From the NCBI GenBank assembly GCA_020726505.1, contig JAHLEZ010000004.1, forward strand, positions 1,488,001 to 1,552,000: a DNA stretch of 64,000 nt, written 5' to 3'. Under the pieces are notes generated by a model, which was given only the letters and a program-made list of their open reading frames with translations, did not search any database and was not told the origin of the DNA. The position numbers and the translations under genes are program-made. The stretch is from Leptodontidium sp. MPI-SDFR-AT-0119 (lineage: Eukaryota > Ascomycota > Leotiomycetes > Helotiales > Leptodontidiaceae). How positions within the stretch are numbered: the first letter of the stretch is position 1; each line of letters opens with the position of its first letter. Below, one piece after another: positions 12,501 to 24,155 of the stretch.

Positions 12501-12848
12501 TGCAGAACAAACGCCGTGTACGGACTTCATCTGGGAACATAGCCGCATGAGAACTTGGAGGGTGGCGGGGCCACCGAAAACCCCCACCATCTTCAGTTGA
12601 AGCACAAGCATGTGGGCTCAAGGCCAGCATCGCCTTGGATGCTGTCCCTTCCACGGAGAAGACGAAGAATGACAAAGCATGCTCGTGGCAGTACTTTGCA
12701 GCAGACAGCAGAACATTGTAGCCTCCTCTCCATTGTGCCAGTTCAACCAAATGTGGGTGTGTAGCTTGACTCTGCGCAAACGGCAAACGTACCTCGCCAT
12801 CATCGCCTGGGTGGCTTGCTTGAGGAGATCCATCTCGTTGCCTGCCAT
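9542..12848 (-). CDS. SCH9: AGC-family protein kinase Sch9 with C2 domain
   Basis: Sch9 is the fungal S6K/Akt-like kinase downstream of TORC1 and controls growth, ribosome biogenesis and stress. The model complement(9542..10988, 11041..12285, 12793..12848) gives 915 residues. The N-terminal half is Ser/Pro-rich and disordered, followed by a C2 domain (about 330-500; the intron at 10989-11040 falls inside it). The kinase domain spans about 514-776 with GKGTFG loop, Lys543, catalytic Asp640 (YRDLKPEN), DFG Asp658 and activation-loop Thr674 (TFCGTTEYLAPEV). The hydrophobic motif FKGFTF has Thr848, the expected TORC1 site. Exon 1 (18 codons, starting MAGNEMDLLKQATQAM) is inferred from a GTACGT donor at 12792 and a CTGAT...CACAG acceptor at 12286. 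The acceptor could also be three bases further on. An ATG at 12311 is the alternative start if exon 1 is wrong. Confidence 0.9.
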
Positions 12849-15417
12849 GTTGGAATGTGCGCGTCGTGGCCTTTCTTGTTCGCTGGTCGGCAGAGGAGAG
12901 AGAGATCGAATTGTCGTCGTTGTCGTGGGTTGGAGTGGAGTGGAGATTCGAGGTCGTTCGTTGGAGAGGTAGGTACTTAGGTACGATGAGGTAGCCCCAT
13001 TTACACCACTTTTCGGAGGTGCAGTTGTCTGCGGTTGGGACAGGTGCGAAGGTCGGAGGTCTGGCGGTTCCTGAGAAAGGAAAGGAGGTTCGACTGTGAG
13101 CAGCAGACGAGGATTTGAAAGCGTGTCTGGTGCAGAGAAGAATCTCGAAAGGCGAAGTTGAGGTGGGTTTTGAAAAACGAAAGGTACTCTCTTCCGTCGA
13201 TTCGTTACGGCGGCCGGCCCTTTACCGTGTCTGTCGCTAAAATACGGACGGACGAAGGCGAGGCAAGGCAAAGCAAGCCAGTCGGTCAGTCCTTGACAGC
13301 CAACAAATACCTAATAATGACTCGAGGGGCCGCAGCCAGTGAAGAGGAGATAATTGGACTGCTACCTAGGTAGCAGAATGCGCTGACAAGGCAAGTTAAG
13401 TCATCTCCAGTCAAGTTCTTCTGCACACCCCAGCTAGGAGGTAGGTATATATCAGCTTGGCTGGGCGCCTTCGAGTCGAGGCTGTTCCAGTGGCTATGTC
13501 CGGGCCTCAATACGATATCAGGTGCGTGTTGGTGGTTGGTGATCAACTGATGGGACGAATAGGAAGCTACCAGCACCGTGGGCTCAACAGATGGAGAGGG
13601 GGAAGGGAGAGACAAGACGGCGGCTGAGACTCAACTACTGACTGGCTCTATCTAAGATGGCTGGCTTTGTATATCTATTATTGCCTGTCGTAGTCGTATA
13701 ACTTACTTTATTGCTGGCATGCATTCCAGGAGCACAGTACAGTCAGTAAGTAACAAATCAACCAGGTTTATATGGATGGGAGTAGAGAAGCGTTTGCTGC
13801 AGGGCAAACTCCATCCATACCTGGGTACTCTGCATATCTATGTGCCCGGCTAGAGAGGAGTAGCAAATAGTTCACCGGTCAAATCCGGTGTAGGAAGAGG
13901 GCAAGGTCGTTCCCCAACATATTTGCCCAGGTGCCTCAAGCAGTTGACCTAATAGCTGTTATCTTGATATTTGTCCACTGCCTTCAAGATTCAGAACAAG
14001 CCAGGAACACGAAAGTAGTCCCAACCATCTGCAAGGTGCAATCAGAGCTCCCACCAAGAGATTCCATGATCTCCTATCAATATTTTAAAGTTTCCAAGAT
14101 GCGCCAAACAATCAATCCATCAATCCAATCTACTACCTCAATTCGCTTCCACAATACCCAGCGCGGAACATTGGTCCCCTATCTTGTGCCTCTCGAATGT
14201 TTGAAATGCAGTCGTGCCCATCGACGTCATTTGTCCGATAGCCTCCACTCTATTTATGGGCCTGGTATTGCATGGCATGGATAACAGACGCAGACTCAAG
14301 GGTTCCAAAGCGAAGGGAAGGTCAGGCAAGGCTTGGCCGAGGTCGGGTAGGGCGGTTACACAGCTCAGGTGAGAGGTGTACTCTACTACTGTATCGAGCT
14401 GACCAGTCCAATATAAATCCTGCATCTCAGCCCCAACTTGCAAATCACTTGGTCGAATCCCAACGCCAGATATACAGAGGAGCTGACCTAAGACTTGAGA
14501 ATGTAACCTGCCTGGCGTAACACGAAGCAGTGAGACGGCGGTTGAAACTTGTGAACCTCTCAAATTTCTAAAGTAATTTCTCGACCTGCACCACCTTTTC
14601 CCTCTTGGTTATAACTTCGACAGGAAATCAAGGCCCCTCAATAACGCAAAGTACTAGATAGGGAAACTTATTGGTCCTACTGAGACATGGTGCCATCTTC
14701 AGTGACTCTTACCAATCAACTGGTGACATTCAACTCGACTTCTGCCAGTGGTCCCAAGAACTTTAACTCCCCGAGTTAACAGCGGCTTGCTTTTAGGCTT
14801 CTAGGTGTAACATCGGATTTGAAGACTCGTCTCTGGCGACCACTCGTCGTTCTCATCACAGAGAGACACATCTCCAATCAATCTAGTACCAGGGAATATG
14901 AATCAGGGCGGCTACTGTATTGTTGGTCGTGGTGGCCAGGCATCCGAGTTGCTTTTTCCGTATCGCCACTCTTATAACCAATATTCACAAGCTGAGGATT
15001 GCTTCATGATCCACTCTTGATGGAGGATGGCTACTGTCGCATGTGATTGATACCGAGTTCCTGGAGTTGATGATGAGGAGTTCTGAGCTGGTGTTGTGAC
15101 ATGGGCAATCTCATTCGCAGTATGTTGTTCGTCTTGATGTCTGCGGATGGACAGCAAGTCTTACCAGCCTCATCTCCAGCCCTCATAATTGTCACACTGT
15201 GATACCGGACAATTCTTGATAGGGAACTGAATGAGAGGAGGGAGAAATGAAAGCATGAGTAAGCGAGATATTGCGCTAGTCCACAATAGGTCTAAATCGC
15301 TTTCTCTGAAGACAGCCTCACTTTGCATCGCGTCGTCCAGGAGCGCGCAACATTTTTGTCCACGAGTAGCAGAAAGTCACCACCACCGATCATTGAAACG
15401 CGCAAAACAACTCCAAA
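12849..15417. other. Intergenic region between divergent SCH9 and RSC7
   Basis: This 2.6 kb should hold the SCH9 promoter and a long 5' leader, plus the RSC7 promoter. Several open stretches of 100-200 codons exist (for example 12618-13271 minus and 14138-14563 minus), but they lack domains and coding-like composition. A TACCTAGGTA palindrome lies at 13373-13382. No RNA gene was recognised. Confidence 0.4.
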
Positions 15418-17064
15418 ATGGGCAGACGACCTGGCAGAGCCGCGGCCAAAAATGCCGCTGCAGCTTTGAGTAAGCTACCCTTCTACAAAACCTCCGGCGC
15501 ATTGGACACGGAATATTGACGGTTGCTTTAGAAAACACTCCCCAATACGATGATGGTGACGACGAGCAAATGCCAGATGTATTTCAATCAGATGCTGCAA
15601 GCCAACAAGACGCCGAAGAAGATAACGCTGAGGACGGAACTCCTGCGGCCGATTCAGATGCAGAGGAAGAAGGCCCATCAACCCCAGTCCCGGAACCAGT
15701 TGTACGCAAGAAGAGATTAGGAAGACCACCGAAGAATCGACCAGCAGATTGGGATGCTCCAGAGCCTGAGAATCACTCCGAAACAGGAACTCCGAAAAGA
15801 GGACGCGGTCGCGGGGGTGGGTTTGGACGAGGCGGAGGAAGATGGGGAAAGAAGGGAGGAGGCCCGTCGCATGTCACACAACAACCGATCGACAAAGATG
15901 GGAACATGATGGATGTTATAGATGACGAGCTTGACCTGCCGCAAGATCCAGAGGGAGAAACCAAAGTTGACAAGATGGGCAACCTTCAGGGTGGGCGTGA
16001 ATATCGTTGCAGAACGTTCACCATTCTCGACAGAGGAGAGCGACTTTACATGTTGTCTACCGAGCCAGCAAGATGTGTGGGCTTCCGAGACAGTTACCTC
16101 TTCTTCACCAAACACAAGCGACTCTACAAGATCATCATAAACGACGAGGAGAAGCGCGACCTGATCGACCGTGACCTCATTCCGCATTCCTACAAGGGTC
16201 GTGCGATCGGTATTTGCACTGCTCGGTCTGTGTTCCGCGAGTTTGGTGCTCAGATTATTGTTGGCGGCAAGAGAATTATCGATGATTATGAGGTTGCGAA
16301 ATCCAGATCTGAGGGCGTAGTAGAGGGCGAGTTAGCAGACCCGAATGATGCATTCAAGATCGGCGAGGCCTACAATAAGAACCAATATGTGGCATGGCAT
16401 GGAGCAAGTTCTGTCTACCACTCTGGTGCCCCTACTGTTCCTCTCAATGCTGGCAAACCTATGCCTGGAGCCAAGAGGAAAGTTGCGATCAACGATGTCA
16501 ACTGGATGTTGGAGCATGCTCGAGAGGCAAGGTACGTTTTGGCACTGAATCACGATTTAAACATGCTAATTTAAATACAGTCGATTCAATGCTGCTCTGG
16601 GTGCTGTCCGGCGACAAACTCTCAACGGCATCTATGACCCTCACACCAACAACATGCACTACCCTAAGACAATGCAGCCAACTCACGCTAGGTGGGAGCA
16701 AATTGACGACAACGAAGTTGCAGCTAAGGCGTTGGTAAATGGTCATATCGAGGAGCAGACAGTGCCAACCATCTTCACGCCTGTGAAGCCGATATACTCC
16801 AAGAATTACTTGATCGTCGACACAGTCTATGAATCTGCCCCTGCTTCGACTTTTGGTGTGCCAGGTCCCGATGGTGACTTCCACGACCTCGGATTTAATG
16901 GCTTGTCGGGTATCTCTGACGACATTAAGGCAGAGCTTCCTGAGGATTGCCGTCTAGCTCTTGAGGAGGCTTTGGAGAAGGAGACACAATGGAAGAGTAA
17001 ATGGGGATCCGAAAGTCAATCTGGTCATCGACGGGCGCCGATCATTGACAAGGGGGTTGTGTAG
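15418..17064 (+). CDS. RSC7: RSC chromatin-remodelling complex subunit Rsc7/Npl6
   Basis: This is a subunit of the ATP-dependent RSC nucleosome remodeller in the nucleus. Three exons, join(15418..15469, 15532..16531, 16581..17064), give 511 residues. An acidic N-terminus is followed by an AT-hook-like RKKRLGRPPKN at about 76-86, a Gly/Arg-rich GRGRGGGFGRGGGRW patch, and the conserved Rsc7/Swp82 core from about 165 (GREYRCRTFTILDRGERLYM through the HSYKGRAIGICTARSVFREF region). The start codon is the ATG before GRRPGRAAAKNAAAA; exon 1 is only 17 codons. Both introns have canonical borders and restore frame. The identification by conserved core is strong; AT-hook function is inferred. Confidence 0.92.
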
Positions 17065-17496
17065 GTTAGAGGAATAGCTTGGTTGGGTGTAAAACAGGAG
17101 TTATGGTACGCTCACGTGGTAGTGACTCAATCTGGCGTTCCCTTGGAGTTTCTGAACTACGAGATAGACTGCCTGCGGTGATAATGATAAGCTTCTTGAT
17201 CTCTTTGAATAACGCTCAGCCGTCGCCGTGAATCATTTGTTCCTTCCCAAATTCTCCCAGCCAGCCTTGAGCATGCTAGCGTAAAAATTAGCGACACGAT
17301 CCAATGACTAAATCCAGACCTGAACCTCACTTCTTTCTTACCTACAACACCACCACACACAGATCACAGAAACCCAGCCCAACCAGCTCAAATACAGCCT
17401 CAGATACCTACGTCTTCGCGACTAAACTTTCAAACGACTCCAAACCACCAAAACAAATTAAGACTTCCCGTCAAAACCCACCCATCAACATCAAAA
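17065..17496. other. Intergenic region
   Basis: About 430 bp lies between two plus-strand genes. It should carry the RSC7 3' UTR and the downstream promoter. I see nothing else in it. Confidence 0.4.
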
Positions 17497-19034
17497 ATGT
17501 CTCCACGCAACGACACCTTCTTGTCCCTGTGCCTGGCCCAGGCCGACCTCTCGCCCCTCCACTATCGCCACGGTGCGATCATTGTTCGTGGCGGCAAAGT
17601 CATCGGGCAAGGCTTCAACACCTACCGTCCAGGCTTTGATGGAGGTGCTCTCAAGAGTGGCGCCTTGCCATCTGCATCCCTTGATGGGCCAGCCATTGCT
17701 GAGCTCAAGCGCTTGAAGTCTAAGCTTAAAAGTAAGTCAAAGACACCGAATCAGCCGGAGGAGGGTACTTTTACTCCCTTCGAGTCCATGGGCTGCGGCC
17801 ACAATGCCAATGTCGCTCTGAGCATGCACTCGGAGATGATGGCGATCCGCAGCGCTCTCTCCCTCTCTTCTGGCACCCAGTCTTCTCAAACCTCTGCTCG
17901 CTCCGCGAAGTGCTTCGAAAAACCGTGCTTCAAGTTACCGGGTGATTCTAAAAAACGTAAAGCCCGAGCACGTGGGCTCAAAGCGTACGCGAAAGCCATC
18001 TGTGAGGAGGCAGAGGCAGCCTCCACAGGCACTAGCAAGGCCTCCGGTGGCGAGTTCTCCATTCAAAAGTCGCGTTTTGAACCCGCTTCATCTCAACCAG
18101 GTTCAGCAGGACAATGGCAACGTGGCCAACGTGAAGGAGGAGGACAACGGCTTTCAGAACCTGAAAGTGAACGAGAACGTGGCGACGAACACATGGAAAA
18201 GTGCCGAGAAACAGCGACTGAAGAATAGACCGTCGTATATCTACCAGAGTGGGTATCAGTACGAGGATCACTATCATCACAAGGCTCAACAAAATCACTA
18301 TGCACATAAGCGGAGTTCAGAGCCGCAATCCAAGACCAAGGGCATCTCTATAGCAGATTCTCAGCCATCTAGCTCCGACGATGATTTTACACGCTCACAA
18401 AAATCCAAGGCAAAGGTAAGCAGCCCCCACATTATCCTCCAGTCTCGCTCACACTTTGCAGAGTACAAAAAAGGCACCAATTCCTACAAAACCCCAGCAG
18501 ATACTTATCACCAAGAACAAATCTTCGAGCAAGCCAAACCCCGCAGCGCGAACCAAGGATCTCCGCCTGAAAGGCTCAGATCTCTACGTCGCCCGCCTCG
18601 GTACCTCGAATAAAACTCTAACGAAGCCCAAGTTCAAACAGACCGAACCTCCAGGCCTACTGCCACCTCCAGTTGAGCCAAAGTCGCCTCCAGCATGTCT
18701 TCACGACGAGCTGTCATCTCGCTCGCGGTCTGCGTCTCCATCGGTGCCTAAGGTCGAGCCAGAGTCTTCTCCTCAGCCTGAGATTCGCGCTTCAAGACCA
18801 TGCTACCGGTGTGTGAGTGCTATGCACGCTGTTGGCATCAAACGCGTATTCTGGACAACGCAGGATGGTGAGTGGGAGATGGCAAAGGTCCGAGACTTGG
18901 TAGATGCGTTGGAAATTGGCATTGAAGGTGACGGCAATGGCGACAGGGACGAGCTCGGGACAGGTCAGGCGAGCAAGGGTGTGTTTATCACAAAGCATGA
19001 AATTCTGATGTTGAAAAGAGCTATGGGCTTCTGA
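17497..19034 (+). CDS. Cytidine deaminase-fold protein with long disordered insert (frame break)
   Basis: The N-terminal part (17497 to about 18100) has a deaminase-like start (LHYRHGAIIVRGGKVIGQG) and the zinc/catalytic HxE motif MHSEMMAI (His111, Glu113). The second zinc motif, Pro-Cys-Tyr-Arg-Cys, lies at about 18798-18812, followed by GIKRVFWTT and an end at 19034. Between them is a Gln/Ser/Lys-rich insert. A good intron (18416-18461, GTAAGC...GCAG) joins the middle frame to the last frame. The step from the first frame to the middle frame between about 18050 and 18250 needs a shift of one base, and I find no convincing intron for it. It may be a weak intron ending at 18248, a sequence error or a real frameshift. 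Substrate is unknown: tRNA, nucleotide and free-base deaminases share this fold. Confidence 0.7.
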
Positions 19035-21284
19035 CATAGCTGCGTTGTACTTCGTTCAGATGATTTATATCTCATACTCAAAAAATCGTGCTTCCACGAC
19101 CGGGTAACCTTTTGAAAGGCGATATTTGTGCCTTTGAAAAGTTACTCTTCGTCTCGTAAACCTTGCAAGCTTGCAGCGAGCGACAGGAAAGCTGTGTAGC
19201 ACATATAACCCGGAACCCAGCATAGCCCTATCTATTCTTCCGTTCTCCTGTCCGCCCTGCCACCCAGATATCACGGCTCCTGCTTCCCTCACACAACAAC
19301 AAACATCCCTGAGTCCAGGCCCATCACTACCCAGAAAGTAATCAAAACTCAATAAGATATATTGAAAAAGAGATAAAGCCTTTCGGCAAAGCAAAGCAAA
19401 GCAGGAAGAAACCAAAACAAAACAAAAGCAATACAAAATGGCGAAAAGCAATGGGGCCATATTTTACTCCAGTGGGAGTGATATAAGTGATAGACGAGTC
19501 GGTCTTTACCGTATTGCCTGTGTTGGTGATACTGCGATCCCAATAGGCACACTTCTTGTAGATGAGATAAACGGGTGGTTTCCATCACTCTAATATAGAA
19601 TGGAATCTCACATTCAAGATTAATGCTGTCTGTCACTTCCACTCTGTTCCACGGAGTTGTCTGGATCTGACATTCCACCTTTGGCATGGAGTCTATCATC
19701 CAAACACTTAGGCTATGTCACTTCAAATGAAGGACTGACTTAACGTCTCGTGATTGAGTCGGAAGAAGAGTTAAAAAAAAAAGTGTTCTACGTTCTAGCT
19801 TGGATTCAACTCTTTGATAATTGTACTCTAGTGTTATAAATAGCAGACAATACAAGTCAATATTATCCCTTCCTAAATCCCATCCTATATTTATTCCCAA
19901 CCAGTCTCACCATTTCCGTAATTAAACATAAACATAAACATTTAATTACACATCCATACTACCACCAAGCCAACTCCGCACCCTCCTTCATCTCATCAGC
20001 ACCCATCCATCCGCCACCTCACCTCACCTCCCCCACCATCTACACCCCTCGCTAAAACCCCGGCTCCAAACACCTAACCCATTCACATAACGAAATAAGC
20101 AAACATCATCTCAACCAGCAGCCCGCCAAGCTGTGTGTAATGGTCAGGAAAGGGTTTCTTCATTGCAAATGATGATCTCAACTACTAACGATACCTTGGC
20201 CGGCTGACTTGGTAGGTTGGGCATCAGCTGCCCCCTATCCTATAGACCGCCCTCGGGCGATCTTTTTATTCTCGCTTCCGTGGGGGGGGGGTTTTTTGGG
20301 GGCTCTTTTCCTTCTTGAGTTCTGTTGACGAAGCGAGTTTCTTTTTTCGATTTACTTGATCCAAGAGCGGTTTTTAGCGATGAAGGTTTCTGTTCCAAGA
20401 CATTTTTTTCCCTCTTTCGCCGACGCCGAAATAAATGAGGGTAACGTTCGAGGCGTTTTGTTATTGTTTTCGTTGAGAATTTTAGCGAAAGGAGGAATAC
20501 CGAGTTTTCCATTCAGTCATTTCCTATTCCAAACGGCAGCCTGTTTCAAAATTTTAGACTCATCTGAATGACCCTTAGAACAGATTAAGTGGGATTTTTT
20601 TATTCCTTTTAATCAAAGAGGAACCGAGAGGAGGGGATGAACGAAGTGCAAGGAGAGTGAGAGTTTGTTGACAAATTGTGGGTGCCCAAAATAAGCGAGC
20701 ATTCTCAAGATCCATGGATCACATGATGAGTAGATCTTCGAGTCTACCTTCGATGAAGGATGCCATGTGGGAGTACATTAAAGATAACATGAACTTGTCA
20801 CTTGAGATGCCTCATGGGTATTAAAGGGGTAGTCTTCCGAGGGTGGTCAGCCGGCCGAAGGCTCAAGGCTAACAGGAAGGACCTGCCAACGACATGAATT
20901 ATCATGTCCTCCTAAAACGGCATCCGAATCAGTAGGTAAGGTCCCAGTCAATCAATATCAGCTGTGATTTGTTGGTAAATCATACTCGTAGCTGGTGTCC
21001 TCGTCATATACCGCTGCTAGCTGAATGGTTTGTAGAACTGTTTGTTGAATGACTGGAAACAAACAGTTTCTGAATCATCATTACTTCTACGAATGACCTA
21101 GATGATGTGTGTTATGGTTCATCCATTCCACCACCACATCTCCAAAAACAAACTCCTTAGGTACAAATAAGTCTGAAATCCTTCCCACCTTATTTTCATC
21201 CACAACAACCACTTCAAGTCTCTCCCTTCCACCTTCCTACAGCACATCACCAACAAGCCAACCCAACCCAACCCAACCGAAACA
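19035..21284. other. Gene-poor region with homopolymer runs
   Basis: No gene is supported in 2.2 kb. It contains a G10 run at 20282-20291 followed by T6 and G5, plus A- and T-rich runs. The end just before 21285 is a CA/CT-rich leader typical of fungal 5' UTRs. Confidence 0.4.
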
Positions 21285-21707
21285 ATGTCCACCCCCTCAA
21301 CCTCCATGAAGACCCCTCTCAACCACCAAGAGCAGGAACAAGAATACACCCGCCATCTCTCTGCCATCAGTGTCAAAATCCACCTTATCAAACTAAAGCT
21401 CAACATAATCCATTCTCAGCTCCAAGACGTCCACCGGGCATGCACAGAAGCTGAGAAGATGTTCGATCAGGATAATGAAGAAGAAAACGAAATGCCGATG
21501 TTGGAGAGGGTGGGTTCGAGTTCCTCGGAGGGATCTGGGGAAGGGGAAGGGGGTGTTTACTTTGTCGTTGATGACGAGGAGAAGTATGCCGAGATTCTGA
21601 AGTTCATTATTGAGGAGGAGATGAATGCTTTGATGACGGAGATTGCTAAGGCTAAGGCTGCTGAGGCTGCTAAGAATGGGGAGGGAGGTTTGAAGGGGCC
21701 TGAGTGA
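21285..21707 (+). CDS. Hypothetical acidic helical protein
   Basis: This single-exon gene of 140 residues starts at an ATG in a good context (AACAATG), after a long C/A-rich leader. The protein is Glu-rich with a helical N-terminal half (HLSAISVKIHLIKLKLNIIH), a Ser/Gly/Glu linker, and a helical C-terminal half ending in Ala/Lys repeats (EIAKAKAAEAAKNG). No known domain is recognised. Composition and start context favour a real gene, perhaps a lineage-specific one. Confidence 0.6.
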   Translation: MSTPSTSMKTPLNHQEQEQEYTRHLSAISVKIHLIKLKLNIIHSQLQDVHRACTEAEKMFDQDNEEENEMPMLERVGSSSSEGSGEGEGGVYFVVDDEEKYAEILKFIIEEEMNALMTEIAKAKAAEAAKNGEGGLKGPE

Positions 21708-22228
21708 TCGTGTTTGGTGATTTTCAGAAGTGGAGTCCGGGGTAACCTATTGGTAGACTAATTTCGTTGAGCTTTGAAGATTGCATGGTCTGTGATTCAC
21801 ATTGACTCGTTGAAAAATATATTCGTGACCTTGAATTATGCTTCAAAGCAGCATTCTGACACTTTGATTTAAATTAGGGGGGTAGTTGTGCCCTCGAGTA
21901 GGTGAAATGAGGTACTTCCTCCTTTCTAAGTTGCATTAAGTACTTTGGTTTATCCCCGCAAAGTGCTTTTGATCACTGACTTTTTGATTGTTTACAATGC
22001 CATGCGTGATCTGTACTACTCTGTGCAAACGCGGACTCGAGGCACGTTATTCGAAGCCACCAAGCTGAATCAACCTCATGGCATGAGTCGCACTACAAGT
22101 AACACTCTTTAAATTATAAGCACAACCTCTTACAATATTTCTTTAGTCTCCTAAATCCTCGCAATAAAGCAACAACGCGCCGAGGAACACGCATCAGCAT
22201 CCGTATCTCAACTTGTTCCTCAGCAGCC
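21708..22228. other. Intergenic region
   Basis: About 520 bp separates two plus-strand orphan genes. I see no supported feature. Confidence 0.35.
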
Positions 22229-23572
22229 ATGCCCATCAAAGTCCCCAGCTGTGGTCGAATATGGCACCTCGGTCCAGACGGTGTCTACTTCCGTGAATTC
22301 ACCTTGATAGAAGCAAGCCTACATCTCGAAGAAACCCAACAAGAAATGACGAGGGCCAACGAACTCCGCAAGGTTGAACAAGAAGAGGCAGCCAAACAGC
22401 AACGACTTGATTTCGAAGCCGCACAAAAAGAAATCGACGTCCAACAAGAAGAACTGAAAGGCAAACTATTGCAAGCAGAGAAGAAACTGCAGGGCTTAGA
22501 CGAGGAAACCGAGATATTTCACTCCCGGGAAGGAGGGCTTGGCGCGAGGAAGGAAATCATGGAACAATCTACCTTGCGAGAACAAAATTTAGTCCAGGAA
22601 CAGATACGCCGAGAGCGTCTCGAGCTAGTGGAAATGATGTCGGTTCTGAGACTCGAGAAGGAGTGTCTGGACCGCTACCGAACGAAGCTTGCCAATAAAG
22701 AACGTCAGAGCCAGGAACAGATCGAGCAGATTCGTCTCGCACAGGAACTGCTAGAAACCGAGCTAAGGAGGCGAGAAGAGGATATCCAAACGCAACACGA
22801 AGCCTTGGAGAAGGAAAGGCTGGAGTTTGAACTTCTGAAAATAACCCAGGGTGAGGAAGCACGGAAAGCGAATGCGGAAATTCTGGAACGTGATCGTATT
22901 ACACAAGAAACCGAGGCATGGGACCGAGAGGTATTGCGAGTGGCAGTAGCTAAGCTTCTTGGGGAGTACACTATCCTGAGCCAGCAAGCAACTTTGAACT
23001 TGGAGTTAAAGGAACTACGAGCCAGAGCGGATAAGTTGAAAGAAGACGAAGTAAAAGCAGCTGTGGCGATTGAGAAACGGGCTGCTGCAGAGCAGAAACT
23101 GGAGAAGATGAAGGCTGTACTGACCAAAGTTGACAAGGAGTTCAAGAGTTATCGAGAGGAAGCTTGGGTCAAAATCGATGGTCTCATTGCAGAGCATGAG
23201 GTCAAAGATACTGCTAATCAGGTTGAGTTGAAGAAAGCCCTTGAAATAGCCAAGACCAAGACACAGGAGCTGGAAGACTTGCCTACTCGACTGGTAGAGG
23301 AAGACTTCAAAAAGGCTCGAGATCAGACTCGTTCTGTTGAGTCGAACCAAAAGAACGAAAACTCCGCTGGCGTCAATAAACAGAGCAAAAACAGATATCT
23401 CGAGCCGAACGAGGTCGCCACTGTCAAGCTTTCACTTGAAAATGAGGGCTCAGAGATAGTCGAGGATAAGCCGGTTGATGGAAACAAATCAGCCAGCCAC
23501 AAGTCCGCGAGAATAACAAACTCTCCAACAATGAACGACTACGTCTTCGTCATCCCAGAAAGCACTTCGTAA
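22229..23572 (+). CDS. Hypothetical coiled-coil protein
   Basis: A single uninterrupted frame codes 447 residues. The first 35 residues are not coiled (a short CGRIWHLGPDGVYFREF segment). From about 35 to 365 the protein is an almost continuous charged coiled coil rich in Glu, Lys, Gln, Arg and Leu. The last 80 residues are polar and end in NDYVFVIPESTS. No domain outside the coiled coil is recognised, and similarity searches with such sequence would be dominated by composition. It sits next to another orphan gene in a gene-poor part of the window. Function is unknown; a structural or scaffold role is only a guess. Confidence 0.7.
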   Translation: MPIKVPSCGRIWHLGPDGVYFREFTLIEASLHLEETQQEMTRANELRKVEQEEAAKQQRLDFEAAQKEIDVQQEELKGKLLQAEKKLQGLDEETEIFHSREGGLGARKEIMEQSTLREQNLVQEQIRRERLELVEMMSVLRLEKECLDRYRTKLANKERQSQEQIEQIRLAQELLETELRRREEDIQTQHEALEKERLEFELLKITQGEEARKANAEILERDRITQETEAWDREVLRVAVAKLLGEYTILSQQATLNLELKELRARADKLKEDEVKAAVAIEKRAAAEQKLEKMKAVLTKVDKEFKSYREEAWVKIDGLIAEHEVKDTANQVELKKALEIAKTKTQELEDLPTRLVEEDFKKARDQTRSVESNQKNENSAGVNKQSKNRYLEPNEVATVKLSLENEGSEIVEDKPVDGNKSASHKSARITNSPTMNDYVFVIPESTS

Positions 23573-24155
23573 TACCGCGACTATGCCTTGACACGGGACA
23601 GCGACAATGAGGACAACCTCCAAGACAGCAACTCCGATCTCACCGGTTGAGATGTGTTGCTACAGTGTAGGATCTAATTATGTGTACAGTACTCATGTAG
23701 CTAGCTCGATTTCCAAAAGAATGAATACGTTGTTTTTATCAATTCTTTTTTCTCCCATAAGATATAACCACGGATGAGTTGAAAGACTTGTTTGGCTGCG
23801 ATCCTAAGCTTCGGTCCCTCGTTAAACTCAGGGGTAGTTACTTACTAGGTGTGCTATCTATCAATCTATTTTGAGTGCCAAGGACCGCCCACTAAGTCTT
23901 AATCTTCAAACCTCGCATCCCAACCCCTCTCTTATCTGGCCCTGAATATCTCCTTGTATGCATGCATTTGTGAACTCGTTTTCATTATTGCTTTATTTTC
24001 CTCGGAATAACTCGAAACCGTGAACTTCTAGAGCACCCAAAGAGATCCCTGAGAGTCGCTCGGCCAGCTTAAGGGGATAAAGTAAGATACTTAACTTACC
24101 GACAGCTCAACCTGTGATCGGCAAAAGAGAGAGAGAGAGAGAGAGAGAGAGTAGC
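23573..24155. other. Intergenic region with GA microsatellite
   Basis: No gene was found in this 0.6 kb. It ends in an (AG)13 tract just upstream of the decayed gene. Confidence 0.4.
24126..24151. repeat. (AG)13 microsatellite
   Basis: Thirteen uninterrupted AG dinucleotide units lie four bases before the first ATG of the decayed gene. Confidence 0.95.

Noticed and set aside
12618..13271. 217-codon open frame on the minus strand upstream of SCH9
   Set aside because: Composition is Pro/Ser/Thr-rich noise without a domain; it overlaps SCH9 exon 1 and its leader in the same direction and is better explained as 5' UTR.
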